A DNA stretch of 40,653 nt from Dinochytrium kinnereticum (GCA_027604005.1 JADGJT010000190.1:1935-42587), one strand, 5' to 3'; numbered from the stretch's first letter, positions 11,170 through 22,347 are shown. A program made the numbers and translations. The notes: generated by a model not told the origin, from the sequence alone.

Positions 11170-12342
11170 ATGAACCAGAATCATGACAAGTCTCACCACC
11201 ACATTGACCCATCGACACCCTCCAATATAGACCTCATCGCAGATTACTGCGCATCCCTCTCACTCGACTTTGAAGCTGCCATCACAAGCGATTTTCCTCT
11301 TGCCTTATCTTCCTCGACCGTCCTCGATGACCTTTCATCCCTCCGTCTCGCCTACCATCGCAATCTCGAAGCAACTCGTACCCAAATACTCTTCACAGCC
11401 GTCCATCTCAAGCGTCTGCATGCTAGGATAAAAGAAATAAGTAGTTCATCTATTGTTCACCCTAAGTTCCAAGTCGCCATCATCACCTCTGACGTCCTGC
11501 CTGAGACGGGAGAGTACATTTCAAAGCTTCTCATTGATGCTTTGGTGGCTCCAGGAAATGGCGGGACGGAGGGGGTCGTGAAGCCAGATCATATTTTGGT
11601 GATGGGAAGAAGGGGAGATGTGGGGAACGCCTTTTCGGGGAGTGTGGTTTCCAAGCCTGAGTGGGAGGAAGACCCAAATGCAAGTTATTGTTCAACTCTC
11701 GTTTACATCATCTCACTGATTAATTATTGCAGGCGCTCGCTGGAGTTTCGATGGTGATTCTTGTTTGCTCTTCGATGCACTTGGCATTGGTAGAGGAGCA
11801 GATTAGGTCTCAGGATCTGAGTCGGATTGTGTTGTTTGCGTGTATACAGGGTGTGTTGCATCGACGGTTGTGCACCCTGCTTAAAACAGAGAATGTCCTC
11901 ATTCCGGATATTGACTTTGCCATGTCATTTGGAAATAGTAGTGGGAAGCAGGATGTGGGTTTTTAGTTTTTCTTCAGTCGGTTTAACCTCCTCCTCTTTG
12001 TGGTTAGATCATTTGGAATCAGGAGAGAATATCGCCGGGATTTGTTCTCCCTAATTTAGGCATCCCACCCCCCATCAACAGCATACCACTAATCCAACAA
12101 TAACTGTTACAGAACAACTCCGGAAGTGCATGTGGATGTATTGCAGAAGTCAAGGGGTCGATACTGACGCAGCAAAGAGGTAAGTAGTCTCTAACTAAAT
12201 GAAGCCTCAGCTGTATGTTTTCAGACTTGTAAAGGATGTGCTACCAGAAACAGCAGTGCAAGGGATTGAGGAAGTTCAGTCTTGGAACCTGCCTCGGCTA
12301 AAGGAAAACCTGTGGCCGGCGAGTCGTTCAGCGGCAGGCTAA
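11170..12342 (+). CDS. NOXRED1/pyrroline-5-carboxylate reductase-like protein
   Basis: Exons: 11170-11679, 11733-11954, 12008-12059, 12113-12179, 12225-12342; 322 aa, all phases consistent. The layout fits the NADP-oxidoreductase (ProC-like) fold of NOXRED1: a helical N-terminus, a beta-alpha-beta unit starting at FQVAIITSD, then HILVMGRRGDV, the strand GVSMVILVCSSMHL (compare ADVVFLCCLPSQL), SRIVLFACIQGV, ENVLIPD, and a C-terminal helix CRSQGVDTDAAKRLVKDVLP like the ProC dimerisation helix. The Gly-rich dinucleotide loop expected after the first strand is missing, so cofactor binding is doubtful. Introns 1 and 3 need GC donors (AAT|GCAAGT and TTTAG|GCATCC). Start is the first ATG in frame. 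The family call rests on fold pattern rather than a diagnostic motif, so a different Rossmann protein is possible. Confidence 0.55.
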
Positions 12343-12652
12343 AATCATTGATGGGCTTGTTTAGCCTTTCAACGAATGAGTAGGCTCGAAGACGTTCAAA
12401 CCGACATTATCCGGCAAATGCTTGGTTAATCCGGGTATTTTCAGTCGAGGAACATGATAAATACATTATAATGCGGTTTAATTTGTCGTGAATATCTACG
12501 CCTCCAAAGCCCATATTCGGCGTCGCGATCCACGAGCTGTCACCAAACTTATCATCTTTTGTCTTTAATCCTCAAATCAGCCGTTTCAACGTTTGTCCCA
12601 CACTCGTGAGCACTGAGCATCCATCACCAGTGTTATCCCGGAATCCTCAGAG
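12343..12652. other. Short tandem intergenic spacer
   Basis: The 310 bp between two plus-strand genes should hold the 3' end of the NOXRED1-like gene and the promoter of the hydrolase gene. I see no other feature. Confidence 0.5.
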
Positions 12653-14550
12653 ATGCCATCGTCATCAAAGCCGAATGCAGAGCCCACTGGCGTCGTCAGA
12701 AACGCTACCGTCGTCATGTCGCCTGAGAAAAAGCAAGGACTCATGACTCCCAAGAGAAGCTCATCGTGGGCGTTTGGAATGACCCGGCAGTCATTGACGA
12801 CTTCTCAGGAAGATTTGGAGACGTCGCCTTCATCGCCGTCACCTCGGCCGTCATGGTAGGATCTAGCATCCTTTATATATTTGATATTTCCATCATATTT
12901 TTTCCTTCATCTTCCTTCTGATCCTTTTTTGCCGGGCCACCTTCGCCACAAACAACTGTGTGTTGTGCAGGAACGCATCGCTAACGATGACGGTCAACGT
13001 CCTACGCAAAACCCTGGAACTGAACAAAGACAGCATTAAAAAAGCCAGAGCTATCTCCTCTGTTGGTGCAGCTCCGTCTCCCGTTTCAGTCCGCATTGAA
13101 AAGATTCGCATCCCTCGAAGGCCCGACTGTCTCCCCGAAAACATGGATGTCAAAGACGCACAGGGAATGATCAAAGCAGAATGGATGGATTATCACAAAG
13201 ACAACTTGAAGACTGATGACGGGAGAGTCATTTTAGTGAGTCTTATTTTTGCATGTTCTATTTCTAACGCTGGAAAATAGTATCTCCATGGAGGCGCCTA
13301 CATCATCTGTAACCGCAAATCCCACCGAGGCATCACATGGCGTGTCGCCAAACATTCCCGATGCAAAGTCCTCGTTGTGGATTATCGTCTCGCACCTGAG
13401 CACACACATCCTCTTGCACTTCACGATGCTCTGTCTGCCTACCTTTACCTGACAGACCCGCCTCAAGTCGAAGGAAACGGGCCTCAACTTAGGAGATACA
13501 AGCCTTCGGAGATTGTGATTATGGGTGATTCTGCAGGCGGAGGGCTTTCAATGGCTATGGGGCTTTGGTTGAGGGATCACCCTGAGATGGGGTGGGGAAT
13601 GCCAGCAGGATTGGCGCTTTTGTCCCCGTGGCTGGATTTGACGCAGTCTATGCCTTCGTTTAAGCTTAACAATCTAGGTTAGGAGTGTTCATTAGTAGTT
13701 TACTTTTTGAACTCTAATCTGTGTTATTTTCGTAGATTATCTCCCTGAAGGTTCGAACGATCCACTTTACATTAACGAAAATCGAAAAAATTATGTAAGT
13801 CCACTTCCTTCCCGTGGCCGCTTGCCTATCGCATCAAATACTGATTGACGTTTTCTTTGTAGTACGTTTCCAATAACTCGTTCCTTACGAGCCCTTACGT
13901 TTCTCCACTGTTTGCGACTGAGGACCCTGAGAAGCCGATGTGCCCTATGATGATTCATTGTGGCAGCTTAGAAAGACTCCGCGATGAAATTCTTCACTTC
14001 ACTGTAGCAAAGTTCCCAAACTCCAACATTCAGCTCGAGATGTACGATGATATGGTATGAATTTTTTCAAAAGCTATAGTTGCCGAATGCTTTTATTTTT
14101 CTTTCGAACTCATCAACTTCTAATCAGGTTCATGTCTTCCAAATGCTGGCTGCAATGCTCCGAGTCGGAGACCTCGCCCTTCAACGTCTCGGCGCCTTTG
14201 TTCAGCGTGTTACCTCCCCCACTGCACCCTCGCCATCTAGGTCGATGATTCGTGTGGCTCATTCAAAAGGATACCCAGAGAGATCTTTTTCGGAAGACGA
14301 CGCGAAGAGTATTATTGAGGAAGGGTTTGAGTTACTTGGTAGAGGAGGGGAGGTGGTTATCGGGGTAGGCGCTGGGGATGGGAATAGGGATGGGGGAGTG
14401 GAGGGAGAAGGTGAAGTGGATGTTGAGGAGGTTAAGGAGAACGAAGCTGTAGATGCGCAGTTGGATGCATTTGAGGAGGCTGAGGAGAAGGAGGAGGTTA
14501 TCGGGGAGAAGGAAATGGCTAGGGCCGAATCGGAAGCAGAGACGAAATGA
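12653..14550 (+). CDS. HSL-family alpha/beta hydrolase (esterase/lipase)
   Basis: Carboxylic ester hydrolase of the hormone-sensitive lipase type. Exons: 12653-12855, 12971-13235, 13281-13677, 13736-13794, 13863-14054, 14128-14550; 512 aa, one open frame. The N-terminal 75 residues are Ser/Pro-rich and disordered. The catalytic domain shows the oxyanion-hole motif YLHGGAY (about 157-163), VVDYRLAPEH, and the nucleophile elbow GDSAGGG with Ser about 240. It continues with LLSPWLDLTQS, a CGSLERLRDE segment where the acid residue sits, and the His in YDDMVHVFQ. In this acid loop Glu occupies the place of the usual Asp of DPLRDE, which is seen in some fungal relatives. The C-terminus ends in an unusual Glu-rich acidic extension (about residues 440-512). 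No signal peptide is visible, so it is probably cytosolic or lipid-droplet associated. It is convergent with the CNBD gene. Confidence 0.92.
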
Positions 14551-15061
14551 GATAGCCTGGAAAAGGAAAAGGAGTTGGTGGATGATGCTGCTGTGGATAA
14601 AAAGTCTGGCGCTCTATGATGTTTTTCATATTCGTGTTTTATCCTATTACGTTCCCGTCTAGCTTGAACTTTCATCTTTTACAAAACACAAGTAACATGC
14701 TCATCATAATTTGTCTTTTGAGAATGTTAAACACTTTAATCATAAATCTATTTTTTCGGAAAGTCATTTCCTTCATAACGTGGAGAAATCTAATCAACCA
14801 TTATATTTATCAGTTGGTTCATACAAACATGACGGAGGCACTGATGGAAGATCATGTCCACAAGCTCCAATAAGGGCGGTTAACGCAGCTCTAAAACATA
14901 TTAAATTAAAAGTGATTGTCTAGTAAAGTCAATTTCTGGCTAATATCTTTATAGTTGGTTCATAGAGTATGACTTAAAACTAAAGATTAAGTGAATCCGT
15001 ATCCATCATCTCCCTTTAATAAACTCACTATTCCTTCTCCCAATATTGCAGAACACTTCCC
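14551..15061. other. Convergent intergenic region
   Basis: A/T-rich spacer between the 3' ends of the hydrolase (+) and CNBD (-) genes. Short open frames on either strand have no recognisable content. Confidence 0.5.
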
Positions 15062-18000
15062 TTATATAACCCATTGCGGACTTCTTTGAGATAATGAAAC
15101 CCTTGAAACACCTTGAATATCGGCTCCAGGATTCTGGGTGCGCTCTTTTGCGAGTTGTTGGAGGACATGGACTTGAAATTTTCGAAATTTGCTGGTGACG
15201 TTGAGGTAAAGGTAATGAAAAAAAATGTATAGAGGAAGAAATGGAGTAAAGGAGATAAAAAAAGAATTGAAGGGAAAGGGTCCTTTGTGGTAAACACAAC
15301 ACACAAAAAAAAAGAAGCAAAACCAAGATCAAAAAAAGGCACAGGCAAAGAGAAAGTAACGGAAATTCCAGTTCACCTTTTTCTAACTTCCATAGCCCTT
15401 GATCTAACCAATTCAATCATTGACATTCCCGCAAACTTTGATGGCGCAATATTTAGTGTCATGTTAGTCCATTCTCCAACCGCTCCAACCGTCCCACATT
15501 CAACCTGATCAATGGCAACAACCGTGAAAGGGCACCCAGAGTAATTGTGGGGGTCTGTTATTACGTCTTCGTTGAAGTGCGCGCCAGGGACAAGATTGCC
15601 AAGGAAGTGATGTGGAGGTGGCGATGATCTGTTGATCGGGAGTTAAATGGCGGTGGTTGAGTGGTAGAAGGGCACTACCTCTTTTTTTTACGATCGATGG
15701 GTTCTACTTTTCGATATACCTTGTGGTAAGGGAGATTTGATGAAAATGGTTGGTTTGGGTATATTGATTTTAAAAGGGATGGGTATGTCTCACCGCGCAC
15801 ATTCCTGATTTAATAATAAATATATGATCACGCATTTCTCCTTCATGGATAATGACAGTGTTAGGGGCGTAACTGCGTAGGGAAAGCCTCTCGGTAACGT
15901 TTCTCAAAGCAGGGGTTTCGAAGAATTGAAAGAGCGGAACACGGTGGCGGAGGAAGTGGATAATTTCTTTCTGCTCGATCATGTGTACTAATGGATTCAC
16001 ATAATTACCAAGCTATCAAAGTGGAAGATAAGTTAAAATGGATGACTTACAAAACCCGAGCAAATTCTTATAATCCATCTTCCCAACCCTCATTAACCAA
16101 GTCGGCGTCTCGCACACAACAGTAGCAGTCCTCGGTCCATCATTCACAAGCGCCTGGCTTCCAAAAGCCTCTCCGCATCCCAAAACTGAAATAATTGACT
16201 TTCGCTGTAAGTCAAATCCTTTTGATACCAGAACGTTGACGCGACCCATAAGGACTACATGCCATGCTTCTCCGGGATCACCTGTTGGTTTTTCTTGGTT
16301 AGAATAAGAGCGTTTGGGAATAACTTTGCGGGATGTAGACAGGTGAGTAGGTGTCATCACCTTGGTTGAAGACAATAGTGCCGCGTGGAAATTCTTGGAT
16401 GGTGGCCTTCGTGCATAGTTGGGTGAAGATGAAGTCGGAGTTGATTTTACGGAAGGCTCTGTCGTTAAGGTCAGAATCAACTTCACTCCAAACTTTAATT
16501 CCTTCAAGGAAACATGACTTACGGAAGATTTCGGAGGCATGTCTTTTGTTTTTGGTTCAGGCATTTGACCGAGGATATGTTTATGCGGGTGAACATAGAG
16601 ATTGTAAGTGTTAAAACATTTACGTCAAAAGCATATAAATCTCAAAATTGATGCGCAGTGTCAAGGCATTCCTCAATCCATGCACTGAATGTAAATAGAC
16701 CAAAACCAAGTCGGGATAAGATATTCAAGCTCAAACTCCAAGCTGTAATGAAGCTAAGAAAATGAGAAATAACCCACATGAACCAACTTAATCTCCTCGG
16801 GCGTCCTCTGAAACGCCTGCTTCCTTAAAATCGCAATCACATCATATACCCTTCCCTTTAAAATCTTTGGGGCTTTCCCCATCAAATCATTAAAACTGAA
16901 AAACATAGGTCCACTCAAATCAAGATCACTAGCATCCATTACGTCCTGATTCAAATCATCAATCTGCCCTTTTGGTCTTACGACAGATGGAAGTCGCTGG
17001 GCAGGGAAAGCTGACGAAGGTCTCATTTTTCTTTTTTTTATCGAGTCAATAGACATTGATTTCAACGAACTTTCGCACAATGTTGTTTTGGTTTTGGCTT
17101 CCGGTGTGAATTTTGAGTCGTTAGCACTAAAGAAAGATACTCGTCCTAATGACGCAGGGACAGTTGAGGCGCGAGGTTGAACGTTCCTTAGAGCGCGACG
17201 ACCTGCTGATTGTATATCCGAGTGTCGTTCAAATCGGCTTCGACGGAGGGAATCAGGAGGACTGTAAGGTTTATTTCCATGAAAACTGATGAGGGTATTC
17301 CAATCGTGATCGGCCTGCTTTACAGGTGAATGAGACCGGTTTCTCCTTCCATGAAGTTTTTGAGACGATGAATAGGAAGATTTTTCGTGGGATTGCAAGT
17401 GGCAGGGGTTTGTTGGTGGTGGTTGGGGCTTGGGAAGAGTTTGGGTAGACTCGGATTGCAGAAGGACTTCTTCGCGTTTTCGGGTTACGAATTTGGGAAC
17501 GCTAAGTGTTGTGATCCTGGTTCGTCTGTTTGCAATCTCTAGAGGAGACGGACACCTATCTCGTGATGAAGGAGCCGGTGTTTGTATACCGTCTCCAGCC
17601 TTCCTTTTCTCGTTTAGAGGATAATGATAGTACATTGCCCAGAACTCATTCATGAACGCCTGCTTTATATGAGTGTTGCATAGCCTGATGTAAACACTGA
17701 CCTCATGTTCCCATTTGCTAGTCGTGAGCTTTCGAGGTCCAACCGCATTGACTCCTCGCGTGTCATTGAAGATAAGACACTTGGCAATCTTCGATAAGCT
17801 CGCAACCTTGCCTGGCTTCCTCTCCTCGTCTGCAACAACAAACTCTGCCTCATCATGTTTCACTTCTAGCCTTTTTCTATGTTTCTTGGTCTCACCCCTC
17901 TGCAGTTTCCTATGTTCTCTTAGATTCGATGATTCTACGGCGGATTCCTTGCAAGGAGGTGGGACTTCAAGAGATCTTGATGAGGGCCTTCGATCTGAAC

Positions 18001-18275
18001 AGGGCCGACGAAGAGGTTGAAGTGCTTTGGATCCGTTGGGGATATGACCGACGGGATTCACGATACTTAACGTGCGACCATCTCGTCCCTTTTCCACGCC
18101 TTTTCGAAAGTATCGGTAACCTTCCTGCGGTCTAAAGATATCATTAGATGAGAGAGACGCATTGGAAGCGAGAAGAGAAAAGCGCGAGACACGCTGTAAA
18201 CCAAAATAAGCATGCAACCATCCCAAAAAACTAGTTTACAGTTGCTGTTGCCTGTGCCCCCCAACCCGAAAACAT
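15062..18275 (-). CDS. Double cyclic-nucleotide-binding-domain protein (CNBD2-like)
   Basis: Exons on the minus strand: 18275-18240, 18193-16778, 16542-16523, 16458-16361, 16281-16051, 15987-15794, 15719-15679, 15628-15377, 15191-15062; 805 aa with all phases consistent. Exon 1 encodes only 12 residues (MFSGWGAQATAT). Residues 13-430 are basic, Ser/Pro-rich and probably disordered, apart from a segment around WEHEVSVYIRLCNTH. A helix, RTPEEIKLVH, leads across an intron and a 20-nt microexon into TCLRNLPAFRKI, the classic CNBD entry. CNBD1 continues with FPRGTIVFNQGDPGEAWHVV, GEAFGSQALVNDGPRTATVV and WLMRVGKMDY. CNBD2 has IHFLRHRVPLFQFF, PNTVIIHEGEMRDHIFIIKSG, FLGNLVPGAHFNED and PFTVVAID. Both phosphate-binding cassettes deviate from FGE...RAATV: Ser-Gln replaces Glu-Leu in CNBD1, and the Arg is lost in CNBD2. 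Ligand binding is therefore uncertain. CNBD2 proteins are linked to sperm and flagella in animals; that role here is inference. Confidence 0.82.
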
Positions 18276-18375
18276 ATAAAGATGAAGTGGAGAATCACAG
18301 AACCCACATCGTCAACAAGAATAAGCCAAGCACACCCCTTAAACCAAACAAACAAAACCAAAACCAAAAACAACC

Positions 18376-18639
18376 CTACGTCTCAGCAGTCACAACAGCC
18401 GTCTCCGGCTTCCTCATAGTAGGAAGCATAAACGAAAGTCTCCGATTTCCCGGCGTAACAGGAGCATTTAACCCTCCCCCGCTCAACGGAAGTGGCGGCA
18501 AATGACCTTCCGACAAGACTGACGAAGCTCTATCAGAACTTTCTGCAGGAGAGATTGACGAGGAAACATCTGATGTGTTGAAATCAGAGGAGCTGGACGG
18601 AGCTTTTACAAGTATTTCGTTATCGGCTTTGAGAACCAT
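18376..18639 (-). CDS. Small Ser-rich hypothetical protein
   Basis: An 87-codon ATG-led frame lies upstream of the CNBD gene on the same strand. It encodes a Ser/Asp-rich segment (APSSSSDFNTSDVSSS), a Pro/Gly stretch (PPLPLSGGG) and a short basic end (RRLSFMLPTMRKPE). The frame is open for 31 further codons upstream without an ATG, so there may be an earlier exon. No family is recognised, and it might be a chance frame. Its stop lies about 100 bp before the CNBD start codon. Confidence 0.35.
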   Translation of the reverse strand: MVLKADNEILVKAPSSSSDFNTSDVSSSISPAESSDRASSVLSEGHLPPLPLSGGGLNAPVTPGNRRLSFMLPTMRKPETAVVTAET

Positions 18640-19237
18640 CTTTGGAGCATGCTCTATCAATGGCTGATATACGCTGTTGTTGTTTTGGGGGGTTTTGCAT
18701 GCGATGAAGTGATCGCGATTGGCGTGAAACAATGAGGATCAGCGATATTATTTGGTTCATTTAATGGTGTGGGGTTGGAAGGGTGGGAAGCGGAGTGATA
18801 AATTGGTGTTTTCGTGTTGCATCATTCCTGCTGGTGGTTTAAGTCTCCCTGCAGGAGGTTCGACTCATTATTATGCTTTATTTTCGCGTTTGGATGATTA
18901 CGGGACATGTTTGCGGATTTGATAGCATGGAGTGTTACAAAACCAAATGGCGCAGTTATTTTTTGTCTTAATATCTTGGTTAAGATTCAAAAGGACAACA
19001 GGGCAGAGGCAAGATAATTAGGAAAAACAAACTTGTTGAAGAAGAATCCCCAGGCATAAACAAATCATAAGAGATAAGCTGACTCGAGGGATACGACATA
19101 TGAAGATATGATGAAATCGCGAATAGAAACGACGAAAGGAGAAGCCTTCATAGGTACGCTCCCCCCTCTTAAGAAAAATATATATACACACATGATTAAA
19201 ACACACGAACCACCACTCTCCACATCCAAAACCATCC
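18640..19237. other. Intergenic region
   Basis: This lies between P450 gene 1 and the small Ser-rich frame, both on the minus strand. It should contain the 3' UTR of the P450 and the 5' region of the downstream genes. I see no other feature. Confidence 0.5.
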
Positions 19238-21441
19238 TCACAGCCTTTCAGAAACACGACACCTCAACCCACCCTTCATAGGCAAAGTCAGCGAATTTCC
19301 ATACGATACCTCTCCAACCCCCTCAAACTTGAACCTCCTCACTATGGCAGCCAATACAAACACCCCCTCAAGTTCGGCCAACGACTTACCGAGACACACG
19401 CGGGGGCCCGCGTTGAAAACAGGGTAGTCGAAGGGGGAGGGTTGGTGGGTCATTTCAAGCCATCGGGTTGGGTTAAAGACGGTTGCGGTAGGGCCCCAGA
19501 TTTTTTTGCTGCGGCCCATTGCGTACTATTCAAAAAAGAAGGGGATTAGACGATGGAGTGTTGGAATAAAAGAGGGTAAGAACTGAGAGGAAACTCCTCA
19601 ACATGAGACTCAAACTCCCGTGCTCCGATCAAGACAAAACAACTCACCGGCGACCACAACACAAGCATCCCGCTCTTAACCTCCGTCCCATCTGGTAATA
19701 CATCGTCCCGATTAGCCTGCTTTGATTCCTTAGGGACACTCGGGTGAAGCCTCAACGCTTCTTTGAAGACTGCATTTGCAAACGGCATCTTTGTCTTGAC
19801 CTCTTCGTAGGTAGGATATTCTCGAGAATCTGGGTGGTTGAGGGGACCGAGGAGGCTGTCGAGTTCATCAATGAGGGATTGAAGATGGTTCGGGGCGTGG
19901 AAGAGCTCGTAGATTGACCAGCTTAGTGCTTGAGCTGTGGTATCACGGCCTAAAGTGGAAGAAGAGTCAGCGGATAATATCGGCAAAAGCAAGAAGAACC
20001 GCTATCAACCCACCAGCAATTATAAAATTTAACACATAATCACACAACGTCTCCTCATCAGCATGAGGGTCATCCCTCATGAACAAGCTCAAAATATCAC
20101 AACGATCCTTCCATCCTTCTTCTGTCATCTCCTTTTTCCGGTCCCTCACAATGCCCAATCCAAACTCCCTGATGGTTTTAACGTTTTGAGCGTGAGTGGT
20201 GCGGATCGAGGTGAGGCGTTCTTCGTAGTCCCAGAAGGGATTAATGAAGCGGTGCTCTAGACGCTCTTGGGCGGCGTCGAAAGATGCTGCGAAGGGGATG
20301 GGAGTCGGGGACGCCATGGTGTCGAGATGGACCTGAAGTGGTTTGGTAAAGTATGCAGCAAAGAGTTATTAGATCAAATTGTGTTTTCGGCAATTGAGAT
20401 TATGAGCGGTTGATGATATGAAAAGAAGGAAAGAACGATGAAAGAAAAGTTGTGTTGGTTTTGTGGCATGACAGAAGGGTCGTAGGTTGACGACAGCAGA
20501 GGGGTTTAACGCGGCAAACAACAATGCTATGCTTATGAATAATTAAGAAACTCACCCCAAATCCAATCCTACCAAAGCCATCAAGAGTGAACCGAAAGAA
20601 CAAATCCTGCAAGTCAATCTCCTCCCCCCTTTGCGCTGCAGCNNNNNNNNNNCACAAAGACAACACCAACAAACTCCTTAAAGTTTCTGACGTTGAAGAT
20701 GTTGGCTGCAAGTTTCCTTTGACGTTTCCATGAATCTCCGTCAGCATTGAAGATACCGCCACCGAGAACATCGTGGACTCTAGCATTGAAGTATGGGCCC
20801 TATATAACAGATGATTAGATTTGAAATAAAAGGAGGGAAGGACGGCTATATATAAAAAAGAAAAACGATAACACCTTGTCGTAAATTTCAAACTTCGTCT
20901 TCAAGACGTGTTCAACATTCTTGGGGTCGTTGAAGACGATAAAAGTAGGTTGCCTAGGGAACTGAACCATCATGGTGGAATCATTGTTCTTAAGGAAACA
21001 TTCATGGAAGAAGTCATTCAACCTCTTGATGTTTCTAAGCCCAGTAATAGCGTGTCCAAGGACAGGGATGTATCCTGGGGCTCTAAATATCATAGATAAA
21101 GCCAGAAACAGAGAGGGATGAATCAGGATCTCTTCTTGAATCCGAATAGATAGACGTTACCTCACAGCCCTGGTTCCCTTCTTTTTGCTCATGAACGGTG
21201 AAGAAGGTCTTGAAGTGGACCCGAATGGAGCGTCCCAGTAGTACCAAAGCAAGAGAGAGGACGACACAACAACAAGAGCTGTCGTAGAGCCAGATGACGC
21301 AAGAGAGGATGCATTGAGAAGGAGAGTGGATGCGGGTGGGGGAAGAACTTGAAGGACTGAATCAATTAGGTAGCTTGACTTGTCCATGAGGAAGGTCGTG
21401 TTCTTTGAGACGCTGTTGAGGAGGACTGTGATGTCGAGCAT
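19238..21441 (-). CDS. Cytochrome P450 (gene 1), fatty-acid hydroxylase-like, interrupted by an assembly gap
   Basis: Haem monooxygenase. Exons on the minus strand: 21441-21161, 21082-20875, 20799-20556, 20332-20014, 19949-19648, 19525-19238. The N-terminus has about 50 residues, then one membrane anchor (TALVVVSSSLLLWYYW), so it is probably ER-bound. Hallmarks: GYIPVLGHAITGL (substrate channel), WKRQRKLAANIFNV (C helix), LQDLFFRFTLDGFGRIGFG, I-helix FIIAGRDTTAQ, ExxR in KEALRLHPSVPKE, FNPTRW and the haem loop FNAGPRVCLGKSLAE. This combination resembles the CYP86/CYP704/CYP52 fatty-acid hydroxylase type; the substrate is inferred. Ten Ns (20643-20652) lie inside exon 3. The frame on both sides is clean, but 10 is not a multiple of three, so the gap size is only a placeholder. 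Intron positions match P450 gene 3. It is divergent from P450 gene 2. Confidence 0.95.
20643..20652. other. Assembly gap (10 N)
   Basis: Ten ambiguous bases sit inside exon 3 of P450 gene 1, between codons for VVFV and AAAQRGEEI. By comparison with the two paralogues in the window, about 11 residues (around 33 nt) are missing, so this is probably a fixed-length placeholder. Confidence 0.95.
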
Positions 21442-22347
21442 GTTTCGTTGTTTTTGATTTTGAAGAGGTCGTGGTTCCTGCTTCTTATCGGTGTTTTACT
21501 TTCTGTGAGTTGAGAGATTGATAATGTATGAAGCAGTGGGATGTGGATGAAAGTTCTTCTGTCTGAAGAAAGCGCGAGACCACACAGATGGTACGATGCC
21601 GCTTTTAAAGCAACTGAAGCATTGCAGCCAGAGAAGAAGACTCTTGGTTGACGGCAAACCAATCTCCGTCGGCCCTGTCCTCACCCCCAGAAAGCCAAAC
21701 AAGTTTCATGTTGGGAGACGCTCACGCGACACCTTCACCCCCTCACACCGCGTCCGCTTGTCCGCTTTTTTTACTAATTTTGAGACAATTTTTAACTTTT
21801 TTTGTAATTCTTGGCTCCGTGTCCGCTCGGTCGGCTCAGTCATTGATTGGCTGGCGGAGGGTGAGGAGGTTTGCAGCGTTTCGAGACTTCGGGCCGAGAA
21901 CTCATGGAAGTGGCCTTGAGGGTCACATGCAGCAGTGGTGAGCAGCCAGCGTGTTGATTGAGGACGGGTGAGAGACCATCGCGAGAGGGTGGAAGAAACG
22001 TGCAGCAGAGAGGCTGGAGTGTAAGGCGGAGCAGTGAATGGATAATGGGTACGTGGGTGGATGGGTAAGTGTGTGTGTGGATGGGGGTTGAGGGAACGCA
22101 GCAGTAGAAAATACAGTAAGTAATAAGAGAAAAAAGGTAAATCAAAGGGCCGATTACGAGGCGTTGAACAAGCAGCAAACAAGCTGACAATCCACCCATC
22201 TCACACGATTGCCGTTGCACCACTCACCCAAACCTACATACTTCTCTTCCTTCCCTCCTTCCTCCTGAACCCACGTCCTCTGCTGGGCAGGGATTGCATC
22301 GCTTGACACCTTCTTCTGCTTCCTACTTACAAGGCATCCGTCGTCAA
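21442..22347. promoter_or_regulatory. Shared divergent promoter region of P450 genes 1 and 2
   Basis: About 900 bp separate the two start codons of genes transcribed away from each other. A TATA-like CTTTAAAAGC on the minus strand near 21600-21609 lies about 160 bp before the gene 1 ATG. Frames here are open on the minus strand but carry no motif. Co-regulation is an inference from the layout. Confidence 0.5.

Noticed and set aside
13377..13682. Treating the hydrolase catalytic segment as a separate short gene
   Set aside because: Clear splice sites and phases join it to five other exons of one alpha/beta hydrolase.
16016..16564. Single long frame starting MPEPKTKD on the minus strand as a separate protein
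   Set aside because: Its second half is a true CNBD exon, but the first half reads intron and out-of-frame sequence; the spliced model restores the conserved CNBD entry motif.
18193..18226. Extension of the large CNBD exon upstream to 18226
   Set aside because: That codon is TTG, not ATG, and TTTACAG just before 18193 is a good acceptor that joins in phase to a 36-nt first exon.
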